A stretch of 64,000 nt of DNA, taken from positions 59,018,012 through 59,082,011 of the forward strand of contig OX421965.1 of NCBI GenBank assembly GCA_949128115.1, written 5' to 3'. The stretch comes from Anaspis maculata (taxonomy: Eukaryota; Arthropoda; Insecta; Coleoptera; Scraptiidae). Positions 21,170 through 33,696 of this stretch are shown here, piece by piece (position 1 is the stretch's first letter; every line of letters begins with the position of its first letter). The notes under the pieces are model-generated. The model ran no database searches. It was not told the DNA's origin and worked only from the letters and a program-made list of their open reading frames with translations. Both the position numbers and the translations under genes were made by a program.

Positions 21170-22660
21170 AAATTCCCAGTAAGGCGCCTTTTGCAGCCTT
21201 GCGTTATCAAGAGCTTTATTGGGTCCCCTTATTCTGTCTTGAATGTAATTTGAAGCCTTGCTGAGCCCCCTGGCACTTTCCGTGACTTCCGGAGCAACAA
21301 GCAGCGTTGTGCCGTCGTGTCATGTTCAGAGCCCTGTAGAGCCCCCATTGTGTCTCCAAGTGTAGTTAAAGCCCCGTTGAGCTATGTTTTTTTTCATGGC
21401 TTCCGAAGTAGATACCAGTAGCCCCATTCTGTGTTATTTTGTTATACAGAGCTCCATTTGACCCCCTTGTGCCTTCAGTACCGTTTGAAGTTCTGTAGCG
21501 CCCCCTTGCACTTTTCCGAACCTTTCGTAGCACTAGTGAGCCCCTTGTGCCTTCATGTGATATCGAGGGCTTGACGGCAGTATACCTTGTAACTGAAAAA
21601 TAGAACTCTTCACAGGAGCCCAAATAACCTCATTTAAAGTCCAATAGTACAGGAAATTACGATATTTTGCAATGTAACTGTAAACAGTAACTGTTCTTTG
21701 GTAACATTGCAAAATATCGTAATTTTCTGTACTATTCCCGGACTTGAAATCAGTTGATTTTGCTCTCCTGTAAAATGTTCAAAATGTTACAAGGTACTGC
21801 CGTGAAGCCCTCGATATTCGGCCCCAAATCGGGCCTCTTTCTGTATTTAAGTATAATTTGGAGCCCCACTGAGTCTCCTCTATGTACTTCATGGCTTTCA
21901 GAATTCCAATAAGCCCTCTTTTGCCATCCTATGTTATTCAGGCTCCATTGGGCCCACTTATTGTTTTTTCAATGTGATCTGAAGCCCTGCTGAGCCCCTT
22001 GACATTTTCCGTTACCCACTATCAGACCATAATAATCACCATTGTGCCGTCAGGCCATTCGGAGTCCTTTCGGGTCCCTTGGGTCCTCAACTGTAGTTGG
22101 AGCTCTAATGAGCCCCCTCATGTTTTTTTTTTGTAACATTTCGACTCTCTTGTGCCCGCAAGTGTAGTTTGAAGCCCTAGTTACCCCCTCCATATTTTTT
22201 CATGGCTACCAGAATTCCAGTAAGCCCCCTGTTGCCTTTGTCCATTATATACAAGCCCCATTGTCTTTTGAAGTTGGAGCCGTGCTGAGCCTCCTTGCAT
22301 CATTCTGTAGGTTTTGGTGCATTAGTGAGAACTCCATACCTTCATGTGATATTCGGAGCTCTATAGGACCCCCTTGTGTCAAGTGTAGTATGGAGCCCCA
22401 ATCAACCCATTTATGTTTTTATTGGCTTTCAGAGTAACAGTAAGCCCCCTTTTTCGTTCGTTTCCTATGTGTATAGAGTTCCATTGGACTTCCTTGTATC
22501 TTCAATATCGTTTGAAACCCTGCGAAGCTCTTTTATATTTTTGCGTGGCTTTCAGGAACTCTATCACACCCCCTTGTATTTGCTAATGGTTTTCATTGGG
22601 CCAACTTGTGTCTCCATGTATACGTTTCGAAGCCTTGGGGGTTTTTGCTTTTTTCATGTC
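21170..22660. repeat. Degenerate ~110-120 bp tandem repeat (minisatellite), about 11 units
   Basis: The unit contains CTTGTGCCTTCA...GTTTGAAGCCCTG.TGAGCCCCCTTG and CAGTAAGCCCCCTTTTGCC. Comparable points fall near 21228, 21348, 21467, 21838, 21958, 22080, 22150, 22262, 22373, 22493 and 22605, mostly 111-122 bp apart. An inverted-repeat insert interrupts it at 21559-21818. Confidence 0.65.
21559..21818. mobile_element. 260-bp palindromic MITE within the minisatellite
   Basis: TGACGGCAGTATACCTTGTAAC on the left mirrors GTTACAAGGTACTGCCGTGA on the right. The inner AGTACAGGAAATTACGATAT mirrors ATATCGTAATTTTCTGTACT. The palindrome also includes the flanking ATATCGAGGGCT / AGCCCTCGATAT. Confidence 0.7.
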
Positions 22661-22739
22661 GTTCCTCCTGCGACCTTGCTTACGGCGAATTGTTTGCAGA
22701 ACGCATTGTTTTAAGCACCCTCCAATGGGATGCTAAAGC

Positions 22740-23290
22740 TTCGAGGGGGGAAAGATAAAATGACGTAGAAAAACTTGAAAAGGGGCCTCTGCCGTTGCAG
22801 ACAAGAAAGCTACGTTCATAATCTACAAGAGGCGGAGAGGGGGTTCGGGCTCCTACGTAGCAAGATAGGTGACTCGCGAAGAAGTCAAGGGGGCTTCTGG
22901 AGTTACAGACAAATCAGTTAAAAATGATGTATGAAAAGTGCAAAGAGCACTAGGGCCTCCAAACTAAATAGTTAGCTATATCCGATTGCCAATTAGACTA
23001 CATAATTATAAGATTCACTGGAGGCACTAGTTTTCTAGGTGCACAGTTTGATGCTTCACAGGAGTTCCAGGGTGGGTACTGGGTCTCTGGAGTCACAAGG
23101 TTAGAGAGCCTCTGCAGTTGGAAAAATTCAAAATGGAATTGAAGTTTTACGGTTCAAAAATGCAAGGACACACAAGAGCCACAAGAACCTTCAAACTCTT
23201 CAGCATTAGATTTCCAGTAAATTTTTGAGTAGACTTCAAGGAAGCACTGGGTCTCCCAAGTGACAATATTAGGTTAACATGAAAAAAAGA
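22740..23290. repeat. Degenerate repeat block in foldback core
   Basis: Recurrent GGGCTTCTGGAGTTACAGAC / GGGTCTCTGGAGTCACAAGG / GGGTCTCCCAAGTGACAATA segments suggest a second diverged tandem family. Confidence 0.35.
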
Positions 23291-23484
23291 ACGTCAAGCG
23301 TGACTTTTTTTTTGTTTGTCAAATTTGTCGTGCAACCCTCATTTTGTCGTGAATTCACCCTTTTTTGCCGTGTAAAGTATGTCGTGAAAACTATTATTCA
23401 GCCGTAAGTTTTACCTTTTTTTGTCGTTTTTGTTCTGGCGTAAAATGTATTTATTCTGTCGTGCAGTAAATATTTCCCCTAATT

Positions 23485-26400
23485 AAAAACCTTTGCTGTA
23501 CTGGATTTTTGACAGCTTTGTTGTGGTTTCTGGTTTTGAAGTGCAGCAGACATTTCGCATGCATGCTACAGTGAGATGGATACCTTACTGACAAGACTAG
23601 AACATTGCAATTTCTCAGAAAATTTTAAAATTGCCACAAATAATTTTTGTTGCACAGTGGATTTTATTTACATAATAGTGAGAACTTTTATTACTTGATA
23701 ATGCAGAATAGTAATGAAATCAGTCAATAATCAGTGTGCACATTACATTAGCGTGGAGGGTGTTCATTGCGAACAACATCTGGAGAGCTGTCCTGTCCTC
23801 AAGGGTGTGCGTTATGTGAACACTTGGACTTCCTATCTTCCTGGGAACGATCGAATGTGAATCTTACATTGAATAACTCTCTTGCTTAATTTAGGTAACT
23901 CCTTGAGCATGGGAGTTGAGGCAGGCAATCCAAATATTGCTATAGAGTTGCTCTTCAGTAGATAGGCACACTCACTACATTTTGGCCGTCTATAGCCCGC
24001 TAGAACCATCTATGGAATGTATCGCAGAAAAAACGAGCCTGCACAACTACACATAATAGAAATACCAATCAGGTTTATGACAAAATACCTACAGAGCATG
24101 GGAAAATACTGCCGCATCACACGAGAGCGTTTGTGCACCGCCGGGATTAAAATCGAGCCCATAAAATTTTCGGCGTTTATTGTTGAGAGACGCAAAAATT
24201 CAACTTCTCTGCTCATGGCCGGAGGAATCATCATCATCATAAAAGGTGGCGGCGCGGCGTTACACGGCAGAGAGGTGACCAATGCGTTTCGGACGGCCGT
24301 CCGGCGAAGACGACTTCTAGTTAAATGCGTGGTCTTCGCAATAAATTCAACGAATGATGTCCATCGGAACTTTGAGCTTCATTTTATTACGATCTATTAA
24401 AACAGCGCGGTGCTCTTAGTTTTATACCAGCGAGGTTAAAGCGTATCGTAAATTAAAATATTCAAGCTATCATTACAAAGTATTTGCAATTGATAGCGAC
24501 GAAGCCGAGGTGATAAAATCCGGGATTATGATGATACGCGCGCCGACGACGCGCTTCTTCTTGCACACACACTCATCACACAAGAAGGCTTCGCCGTATC
24601 ATCCCAGAGAGGACGAAATATTTTTATTTTTATCGTTATTGGTATTCGCGGATTTCTCATCTTAAAAACTCGCTTCCGCGTGTAAAAATATCCAAAAATC
24701 TTGTCTAAAGTCGTATGCCTACCAGTCTTTGGGGGTGATGATCCCAATTTACTCCCACATTTCATGATGCTGATTATAGTGATATCCCTCAGCTTTGGAT
24801 AAACGCTCTCCTCACTTATCCTTAAAAATAGAGCTCAAGATAAATGCACACGGTAAAAAACTTTGTACCATTCATTTCGCCTTCACTCACGCTCCTCTCT
24901 CTGGATAATTAAACGTGTCGATTTTTCAATTTCTACGTATGTTCGTTGATAAATCATCGCCGGTTTCTCCTTACCGGGATTTTTCATTATGTTTGCTCGG
25001 CGTCGACTTGAAACTTGCACCTATCAATCTTTGGATGCGGCATCATATTATACGAGAGCAGTTTATTTTTGTTGACTTTTTTGGACGCGTCTTCTCCGGA
25101 GAACTTCAGCCGCATGCCCCACAATATCGCGCTCCTCATTCCACGGATTGTTCGGATAATCGTGAAGATGTACACGATAACAGCGCAGGCAGCAGGAATA
25201 TTCGTCATAAGTGTCAGGGGGGCAATTAATTAACTCCAAATTTACGATAGCCGTGCGGCGCTTGGAGAATTTAAAGCATAAACAATTGAAATGCCCCAGC
25301 TTTTGGTGCGTTCTTGCAATAAGAGGTCCTGTTTAAAGTCGCGGAGAACGAGTGGCTGGCGCTTTCATTCGTTCTTGAGCTTTTTCTTTTATTATGATAC
25401 ACTCAACAAAACTCGTCCATAGCCTCGCAAATATTAGAGTTTTAGCGGCTAAAAGCACAAAATTATGAGGGAAGAAGAAAGGGAAGCTTGAAATTCGTTA
25501 TCAAAGCTCAAGCGTGTCAACGGGTTCAATATTTCGACCATAATTAATTCTAGGATTTATACCATTTTTGCTATAAGATAAGATTTGCACCTTCCATCGA
25601 TACCTTTAACAGTGCTACATCCAAATCTGCTTCAACTTCATTCTTTTGGTCTCCACATTGTATTTGCTATTTTTATGAAGAAATTTGAGTCTTGAAGCAA
25701 ATATAACCTGAAAATATCAATACGCGAATGATTGCGCCTTCTGAGGCCGTAGCGGACCCAGTAGTTTTGATAAACAGAGCTCTCTCTTTGGGTTTATGGC
25801 ATCACGAAATGCCTTCGATAGATGGCGCCGCATGGGAGACTCACATATCATAAGTTCCCCAAAAGTGCACATTACGGACGGATCTTTCTAATCATCGGAC
25901 TTTGATGCCTCTGCAAAGATGAGCCCCCAGTAGGGGCGGAACATGAGTATCTGGGGGGCTCTGGAGTTCTGGTCTTGTAGGTCTAAGTACCTACACTTAC
26001 AGGTATAAAGGAGAAACTATGCTGAAAATGAGTTCGGACCGCTATATTCAGCCACTGCCAGTGTGTTCTAGTGGTTAATTGCAATGATTGTTCAAATCCG
26101 CCATGTGTTCCATACCTCTCCCATCCACCAATATTCCACTTTGCAAACAACTCTTTTTTCGCCCCGCATACACACACGCGAGCATCGATTTATTACGCGA
26201 CCAGAAAGCGTTAATTAGAGTTTATTTTAGTTGAATACCGTATACGGAATAATTTAATCGAGCACAAAGGGCTTTGTCAAATATTGATATGGAGTCCGAT
26301 GAGCGTGCGGTTGATGGTGGTGTTTGTATGGACTGATGATGATGACGATAATGATGATGACATGTGTATCTCTCTGTATACCTACAATAACAACTAATTT

Positions 26401-28392
26401 CCATGATTCCATTGATGTTGCTTTGCCACAATGTCGCATAATGACTACACTATAATGTCGGAAGAGCTAATCATAATGCAACCGTTTGTAAAATACACCA
26501 TTCACTCTCCGTGTACGTTTCCCTCCCCTTCGTGCAAATGGTTTGCACATTTACCATCCTCACGAGATAACTCGGTGTTGTACACACATCACACATTTTG
26601 GGTATCCTATAAGAGCTGACCTCGTTCGATAACGCCTTTGTATTAAAACAAATTCTTATTGCAAAAGTTGAAATAAAGGACACCACGACTTTTGCATATG
26701 TAGATAAGTGACCCGAAGATAGTGTTTTGTTTATTTTTTTTTCGGGACAATCAGACCTAATTAGATTAAATCCATGTGTGTATGTGTGCTATATGGATTT
26801 GGCTTTTGTTCTAAATTTAGAGAGAGCGAATGAAGCCATTAGGTGCGTCACTTAAGCGCTCGTAATAAAGAACAGGAATTTATCTGGTGCGCTTTGAATC
26901 CGTGTAATGGGATTAATTTTATTGCATCCGATATTTGTCGTCATCGTTTTGGGTGTATGGTGCATTCCTTTGATGCTGCTGCTGGTGATTTTGGTTGCTA
27001 GAGAGGGAGCGGCGCCGTATTCTTGCCGTAAAGTCGCGAGAGGAAAGAGATATATAATAAAGCGGAAGAAATTCAGAGGGCACGTTTTGATGAGCCAGAC
27101 GCATCTCGCGCGTCGTATTCGAGTTGTAATAATCAAACAGACAGATAGATTGGTTTGTAGCTGTTGAACAAACAGCGCACATCAGACGGCAGAACTTTGA
27201 TTCCCATTACTTAATTACACAGAAACTGGATGCCAAATCGCGATGATTCAAAAGGGGCAGCTCCGATCCTTTGATGGATACGCCAGGGCCAAAATCTGAT
27301 GCACACAGCCGGAGCTAGGCTAATGATAACAAGGTTATGTACAATTACATCTTGTGCAAATACGCCCGGCCCAACTTCAGAATTACCATCACTCTCAAAG
27401 GCACACGGGCATCACACACCAGGTTTTGTTGTTCTGCTCGACTACATCCGGGCGATTTTAATGTTTCAGCGATTTCGTTGGGCCGCGCGCCGACAAAGTG
27501 CGACACGAAGTTTACCTTTCCAGAAAGTTTGCAGTTTGGGGAGTTTGCAGAAGATTCGAATCAGTGTTCGCTCCTCTAACAAAACCATGCCCATTGCCGC
27601 CCACGCCTTTGTTACCGTCATCCGACAAAAGCCATCACATTAGTTTTCTCCCCAAGGTCTCCCTAACGTACGAGACAAGTAGTGCCGCGAAAAGCACGAG
27701 CGTGAAGTGAAGCTCTCGTTGGAAGTAAAGTTGGTAGTGGTGTTTACACTACTCAAACACCCTAGATTATTCTCTAGTTACACATCAAGGAATCAAGGAT
27801 CACACATACAAACTGACATCTCCATATTTGGCTGAGTAAGAGTTCCGTGCAGAGACAGACAGCCCAGACAGCGTTCTGCAAGATTCTGAAATGTACAGCA
27901 TATGTGTTTATTAGAAAGGATTTAAAAGCATTCAGTGTGATATAAAATTTATTTCTGATATCGAAGGGGTCAGTCTAGGGTAAAGAATACAAGAGACAAG
28001 TCGAAGTGTTCGCATTATACAATAAGCACGCCGGTGTGATGCGGAGAAAAATTAGACACAAATTAGACTCCTACCATGCTTTTGGAGTTAATCGGGAATG
28101 GTCAAGGGGGTGCATCGAGATGAAATTAACATGCGATCGTTTCCAGAAAGATAGAAGGTCCAAGTGTTCGCGTAACACGCATTCCCTTAAAAATAGGACC
28201 AGCTCATCAATTGTTGTTTGCAGTGAACACCGTTTGCGCTGGTGTGATGCGAACACTGATTACTGAATTATTTATCAACATTTTTCATAAGTAATCAAAA
28301 GTTTTCAATACTATGTAAGCAAACTGAACTCTTCAATAAAATTTAATTGTGTCACTTTTTTAATTTCGAAGTAATCATAACGTAGTGTTAGT
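23485..28392. other. Intronic; GC-richer patches, no gene recognised
   Basis: Patches at about 24010-24300, 24480-25250 and 26860-27700 are richer in CG and lack obvious repeats. A TGATGATGA-type microsatellite lies at about 26332-26362. Open frames here carry no known domain. Possible regulatory DNA. Confidence 0.35.
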
Positions 28393-29057
28393 CTAGAATT
28401 TGCTGTTTTTACCTGCTGCATCAAATTTTCGTAGTTGATGGTAGAACTGAGAACGAGTGTCTCGCACTTGAATCTTCGTTGCAGAAGTTTTTTCGTGTGA
28501 ATTATCATCCATTCCAAGCTTAAAAAACCACAGCGGCCTATGATATTTTTTCTTCAAGTTAAATAATCTGATGAGTTGATAGATTGAAAAAGTCAAGATG
28601 CTATTATTCAAATTTGTCAACGTGATGTTTGCTCTGCTGGGTTGCCGTTTCAATTTAATTGTTAGGTCAGATTTTGACAGTGACACATTATTCTTATTCT
28701 GTTTTGTCTTGAAAACGGGCAAGTCATATTGATAAGTGCTGAGAGCTGCAATAGGAAATATATACAATTAAAAAAAAGACCGAGGAGAACACAGGTCTAG
28801 CGGCGGGGTGTGATTTCGTCGTTCGTGATCCCGCGACCTGAGCTCACCGCACCCTGTAAGAACTTGGTATGTTGATCCAGCCTCTGTTCCAGGATCATGA
28901 TCTGTGATCCTGGCCGAAAGAAAGCGGCTGAGGTAAATGAGCAAACCTGCGAGAACGACAATCTGACAACACAGCGTAGTTCAAGTGGAGGTTTCATGTC
29001 GTACGTACACAATTTTGAACGTAACCTCCCTTGTACCAAGATGACAATAAACATCAA
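28393..29057 (-). CDS. Unassigned minus-strand coding-like fragments (possible nested two-exon gene)
   Basis: Two minus-strand frames lie back to back. The upstream one (29057-28797) includes GSQIMILEQRLDQHTKFLQ, a helical, charged stretch. The downstream one (28767-28393) follows a T-rich tract and TATTGCAG at about 28750, and runs from ALSTYQYDLPVF to a stop after a basic tail ending AAGKNSKF. Joining them needs a short intron of ~110 nt. The frame-compatible donor (CAGG|GTGCGG) is weak, while the good donor (GCG|GTGAGC) gives the wrong phase. I recognise no family. It could be a transposon-derived fragment, a nested host gene or chance. Confidence 0.25.
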
Positions 29058-29376
29058 AAAACAGGGACACCAACAAAATTCGATTTTTTAATGGCAAGCT
29101 GTGGTGTTTTCAAGCTTGGAATGGATTATACCAGTCTGAAGTTTTGGTTTAATATAAACGTCAACCTTTTCTTACCTTGATTCACGAACCTGCACACCTG
29201 CTTTATTAACCTGAGATATTTACCAGAAGTGGTGAAAGTGGGAACATCAGCATGTTGCATCCGAATTCGTAGACTGTTTTGTTGAGGAACACTAATCTTA
29301 TCTGGACCAAATGATGGCCAGAAAAATCCTCGTGTGTGATATCTTTGTTGGTGAAATCCGAAGTAAGAATCGTGTA
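29058..29376. other. Intronic, no feature
   Basis: AT-rich spacer before the mariner-type foldback. Confidence 0.4.
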
Positions 29377-29378
29377 TA

Positions 29379-30547
29379 CACGGTGGTGAAAATTTCGATG
29401 CTCATCATTGGTATCTTGGAAACGGTAAGAGATACGAGGTCGGTTGAATTAGTAAAAAGTTGCGCATTTTTGTGACGATTGAGAATCTGGAAAGAAACTT
29501 TGAATATTTTGATTGGTTTACGATTTATCACGAAAAAACTGAGAATTTTGATTCCAAAAATTATTTTTTATCCTCCCAACCATTCAAGCTATTTCAATCA
29601 AACTTGGTAGTTTTATGTTTTTGATTACTCCGAGTCGATCAACGTTGACAGAAATTTCCCAGGCCTTCTAGATGTCAAAATATGATAGTCAACTTTTGTT
29701 TTTCTTATGGCCGTCATATTAGATTTTTGCACTAATAGATAGAGAAAAAAATTAGCTTTCCGAATCAGTAACCACCATGTTCTTTTTATGACATTCTTAG
29801 TGTCAAATTTTGAAATTTTCGTAAATTATTGACAAAATCGGAAATGCTTTAAAAAACAATTGAAATATTATCAATAGCAACAACAAAAAAGCGACAGATG
29901 GTGTGCAATTGACGTATCTAACTTCTTAATCGTGTTTTGTGCTTGGTACCGGTAGTTCATAAACTGAATGGGTCAAGGGTGTCTGTGAGTTGAAAAACGT
30001 CTGTCGGAACTGGCATCGTTCTTGTTAAAGTTTGACAAATTTATTAGAAAAGGAGTAAGGATTACCCTAGTTTCGACAGACGTTTTTGAATTCACAGGCA
30101 CCCTTGACTTATTTAATTTATGAACTCTCGGTAGCAAGCACAAAACACGATCAACAAGTTACGGCTCGATACCAAGTTGGGGCTGAGACCGCCGTAAGTG
30201 CCGTTACCATAGCAACGGCGGATACCAACCAATCAGGCCGCGTATTTGGCGAGTTACGCCGTCCCAAACTTCGCGCCTGCAACTTGGTACCGAGCCCTTA
30301 GATACGTCAATTGAACACAATCTGTCTTTTTTTGTTGTTGCTATTGATTATATTTCAATTGTTTTTCAAAGCATTCCCGATTTTGTCAATAATTTACCAA
30401 AATTTTAAAATTTGACGCTAAAAATGTCATTTAAAAAACACGTTGGTTACTAATTCGGAAAGCTATTTTTTTTCTAATTTAACCGACCTCGTATCTCTTA
30501 CCGTTTCCAAGATACCGATGGTGAGCATCGAAATTTTCACCACCCTG
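29379..30547. mobile_element. Tc1/mariner-type foldback element (~1.17 kb), TA target duplication
   Basis: The TIRs CACGGTGGTGAAAATTTCGA (left) and its mirror ending CACCACCCTG (right) are flanked by TA at 29377-29378 and 30548-30549. Much of the length is palindromic: GGTAAGAGATACGAGGTCGG mirrors CCGACCTCGTATCTCTTACC, and the centre lies near 30030-30060. The right arm is interrupted by a 136-bp MITE. No transposase. Confidence 0.75.
30162..30297. mobile_element. PIF/Harbinger-like MITE (136 bp), TTA target duplication
   Basis: The TIRs CGGCTCGATACCAAGTTG and its mirror CAACTTGGTACCGAGCCC are flanked by TTA at 30159-30161 and 30298-30300. The other arm of the host palindrome keeps the uninterrupted site (GTATCTAACTTCTTAATC near 29914), so insertion with a 3-bp TWA duplication is directly visible. 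The inner part (GCCGTTACCATAGCAACGGC) is itself a hairpin. Confidence 0.8.
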
Positions 30548-30549
30548 TA

Positions 30550-33365
30550 TGCCGTTCACGTTTTAAATTCAGTAGAATGACTTTTTGGGGCAAAAATGAA
30601 GTGGCAAGCTAGGGAGCTACGGCTTCGGCTGATGACACCTGCAAAGTTTTGGAGCGAAACTATCAGCGGCCATCAGTTGTATCCTCACAGCGCTCCAGCT
30701 TGTCACTTATTGTTCCAAAAAGTCATTCTACTGAAAATAAAAAGTAAACGGGATATAGATTACGCTAGTATTGCTAGTGCCAGTGCCAGTATAGCGAGTG
30801 CTTAATAATTAGAAAATGGGCGGGCATAAGGGTGATGAGATAGTTTGGAACATACAAATAGCTTAGAATAATAGACTGGATTAGATTGTCGTATGTAATA
30901 CACCAATGGGTGAGGTGTGTTATCGCTACATCGAGGATTTTCACGAGGGGATCCGACTGTAAATCGAGATGTAAGCGATAATATATCGAACCTAGAGGTG
31001 TATTTGTTAAGACAATTAACCGAACAACACTGAAAATCTTCTTAAAAAAGTGAAAACTACTCGAATGTTTAAGGTTGGCCATTTTGGAGGGGTGTTTTCA
31101 CCAATGATCTTGGTGGTAATACACTTATACGGCCTACTATTTTAAGGAGTGAGGTGAATTGTCGGTTGAATTAGTACTGTTGAAATCATGTGCAGCTGAT
31201 GTTTCACGAACTTTAGAGGAAAGCAATTCTTGAGTTGACGACTGCCTGAAATTCCGAAATTGGCGCCAAATTTGAATTTCGGGTCATCAGCAACAGTCAA
31301 AAAAGGTACAAAAGAGCATGATGTCTGCAACGCCAATGATGCGTCGCTTTTTCCAGCGTGGGGGGAGGTCTGCCGCCAGATAAGGCCGTCACACGATGTC
31401 TGAACAATATTAATTATTCGCGCGTGATGTCGGCTCGGCGGCACTTCCGACAACTAATCACCCATCCACGCGTCATTAAACAATATGAGGTGACACTGCA
31501 AAGATCACTCCGACATGCAAAATCTGCCGGATAGATATGCATTATTGATGATCCGGTCGTCGAAGCCAACAAGCCAGGGTCCCCGGACCATCAGAGCCAC
31601 GGCACCAGAGACTCGCACTGATAGTGATATTTCCTCCACCTTATCCCGCGTGGCTCTTGTACCTGCATTATTAAATCAGCTCTTATCTCAAAGTGCGGGT
31701 AATTTAACACAATTATAAATGCAAGTCACCGTCCCGTAATATGCCGTGCTGCAGCACACACACACACAAGGCTGCAGGGGCGGCTGGCGGTCGGTAAGTC
31801 ACACGGCACCATGCCGAGGAGGTGCCATGTCTTTGCCCGGGCTCTCGTTTCACATACATACACACGTATGCGCTAACTGTGCACCGCTAATTTGCATTAA
31901 GTGCACTTTAGATGCACCTCTAAAAGCACGCAACGCAATGCTGATGATGCCCCGAACGCGAACGCATCACGGTCTTTGCAATAACGCGAGAAAAACTATG
32001 CGGAGGTTGAGCCTGATGCATATGAGGCCCCGGAGGCGAATTCCGGAAGCAGCGCGCCTCCTGCAGGCGTAAAATTGAATTGGTTTGAAACGAAGATTTA
32101 TATCGTGCTTCAGGTTTATTTGCTCCGCTCACAATCAAGAGGAATTAAACGTTTATTTTGCCATGAGTACTAATCCTTGCGTCGTTTATGAAATATGTAG
32201 ACACGTAACGAGCACCACCAAGATTATTGAGATTATTGTCAACTAATTTCCTTTTACTCTCTGAAGTCGTTGCTTTACAGTTTACACTGAAGTTAGCGAT
32301 GGCGAATGTGAATTTGCTAAGCGCTCCTATCATCATCATAAAGTTATATATCAGTCCTCATTCACGCGTACCTTTATCCTTACTTGTACTGCGCGATTAG
32401 TATATTCTATCTGGAATTACTTTTTTTCAAAACACTCTCGGTCACACATCTACAGAATCCCTGGGCTGTTATTCCCTTGATTGTGTAATCCTCCACTCAC
32501 TTAGCGATAGAAATTGCTTAAAACTCTGTTCCATAATCCTCAATCAAGATTTTTTGATCTCTTGCTTATTCATCATAGTACACTTCCACAATTTTCAGAT
32601 AAGTTCATCTTCTTTGATTTAACTAACAATGTACACTTTTCGATACCGAGACCGGTGTCGACAAGAAGCATTTTGTTAAACCGGTTTTCAACCAATAGAA
32701 ACAATTTGTTCGTTAAGCAAAATCAGTTGCAAAATGACATTTGTCAAACATTTGTATTTCTAGCAAGTAGAATTCCCAATAACAATATACCATTATCACC
32801 TCGAAATTTCTGTAGGTATTGAAAATAGGTATTGCTTATTTGACAGGGAAATGTGCAATACCAAGTTAATGTCTGATAGCTATAATTTACAACGACGTAA
32901 TTTTGGTAATGGCGTACCAATTCTGTTGGTAAGAGGAGCAAATGACAACTGCATATTTTCAAAAGAGAACTAGCGCCCTTGCTCGCTTGAAAATTCTCGT
33001 AATCAACGTTACGAAAATCGGAACCATCACTGTCTTGTGTCACTGATTGTTCTGATTTTTGCAACGTTGCTTACACACATTTTCCGGTGGGTAAGGATGC
33101 TGATTCTTCTGTCGTATGGCGTCGCAGTTTCATTTGAATTCCTTCCCCACAGTTGCATATTTATGTTGTATTTTTAGAAATTTTGCTCAAATTCAACACC
33201 CTGCAGAAACTTGATTCGAAGCCCTCATGTTCCGCTGAGATATACAGACTGATAACTGGAAGATTGGTTTGTCAAACGGTCTAAACAGAAATTAGATCGT
33301 TTGTAGTCTGTTGCTGTGTAGTTGTAGTCCAATGAACTGATTCTTTGATTGAGAAAATGAAACAC
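30550..33365. other. Intronic; GC-richer patch, no gene recognised
   Basis: Around 31500-32070 is GC-richer with a CA microsatellite near 31755-31769. Open frames (for example minus 33064-32744) show no domain. Confidence 0.35.
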
Positions 33366-33696
33366 CAATGGAGTATTATACTAAAAAAAAATTTTTATTG
33401 AAATGAAAACTACATTGAAAAATAATTGACCCGTGTTTTTTTATTCAGTCAAAAACCGTATCGTTTGGGCGCAATTAATGAAAAACTTCAACTATTTCTG
33501 ACGTCACAGCGAGTCACCGCCTATACCGCCTGTGTAAATGACGTCAGAAATAGGCAGAATATAGGAATTTCGTTTATTTATTGCAACCAAACGATACGAT
33601 TTTTGGCTGAATAAAAAAATACGGGTCAATTATTTTCCAATATAGTTTCTGATTCCATCGGAAAAAAATTTTTTTTTCAAGTATAATACTCTATTG
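33366..33696. repeat. 331-bp near-perfect palindrome (hairpin MITE)
   Basis: CAATGGAGTATTATAC mirrors GTATAATACTCTATTG. The inner AAAACCGTATCGTTTGG mirrors CCAAACGATACGATTTTTGG, and CTATTTCTGACGTCA mirrors TGACGTCAGAAATAG. The loop is only ~35 bp. No protein content. Confidence 0.75.

Larger units (their letters stand above)
20597..23484. mobile_element. Foldback element with tandem-repeat arms, ~2.9 kb
   Basis: The left arm (about 20597-20815) is built of short degenerate direct repeats around CACGGCAAAAAAAGG / GCGACAAA. The right arm (about 23315-23484) holds the reverse complement (TTGTCGTG, CCTTTTTTTGTCG). Inverted arms made of short tandem repeats are the hallmark of foldback elements such as Drosophila FB. 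The core holds a ~120-bp minisatellite (21170-22660) and a second degenerate repeat block (22740-23290). The long minus-strand frame over the left arm is an artefact of the repeats. No transposase. Confidence 0.6.

Noticed and set aside
23886..23902. TTTAG|GTAACT as another recursive splice site
   Set aside because: Poor pyrimidine tract and weak donor. Sites at about 47046 (TTTCAG|GTAAAA) and 59521 (CCAAG|GTATGA) are also below the quality of the one at 48092.
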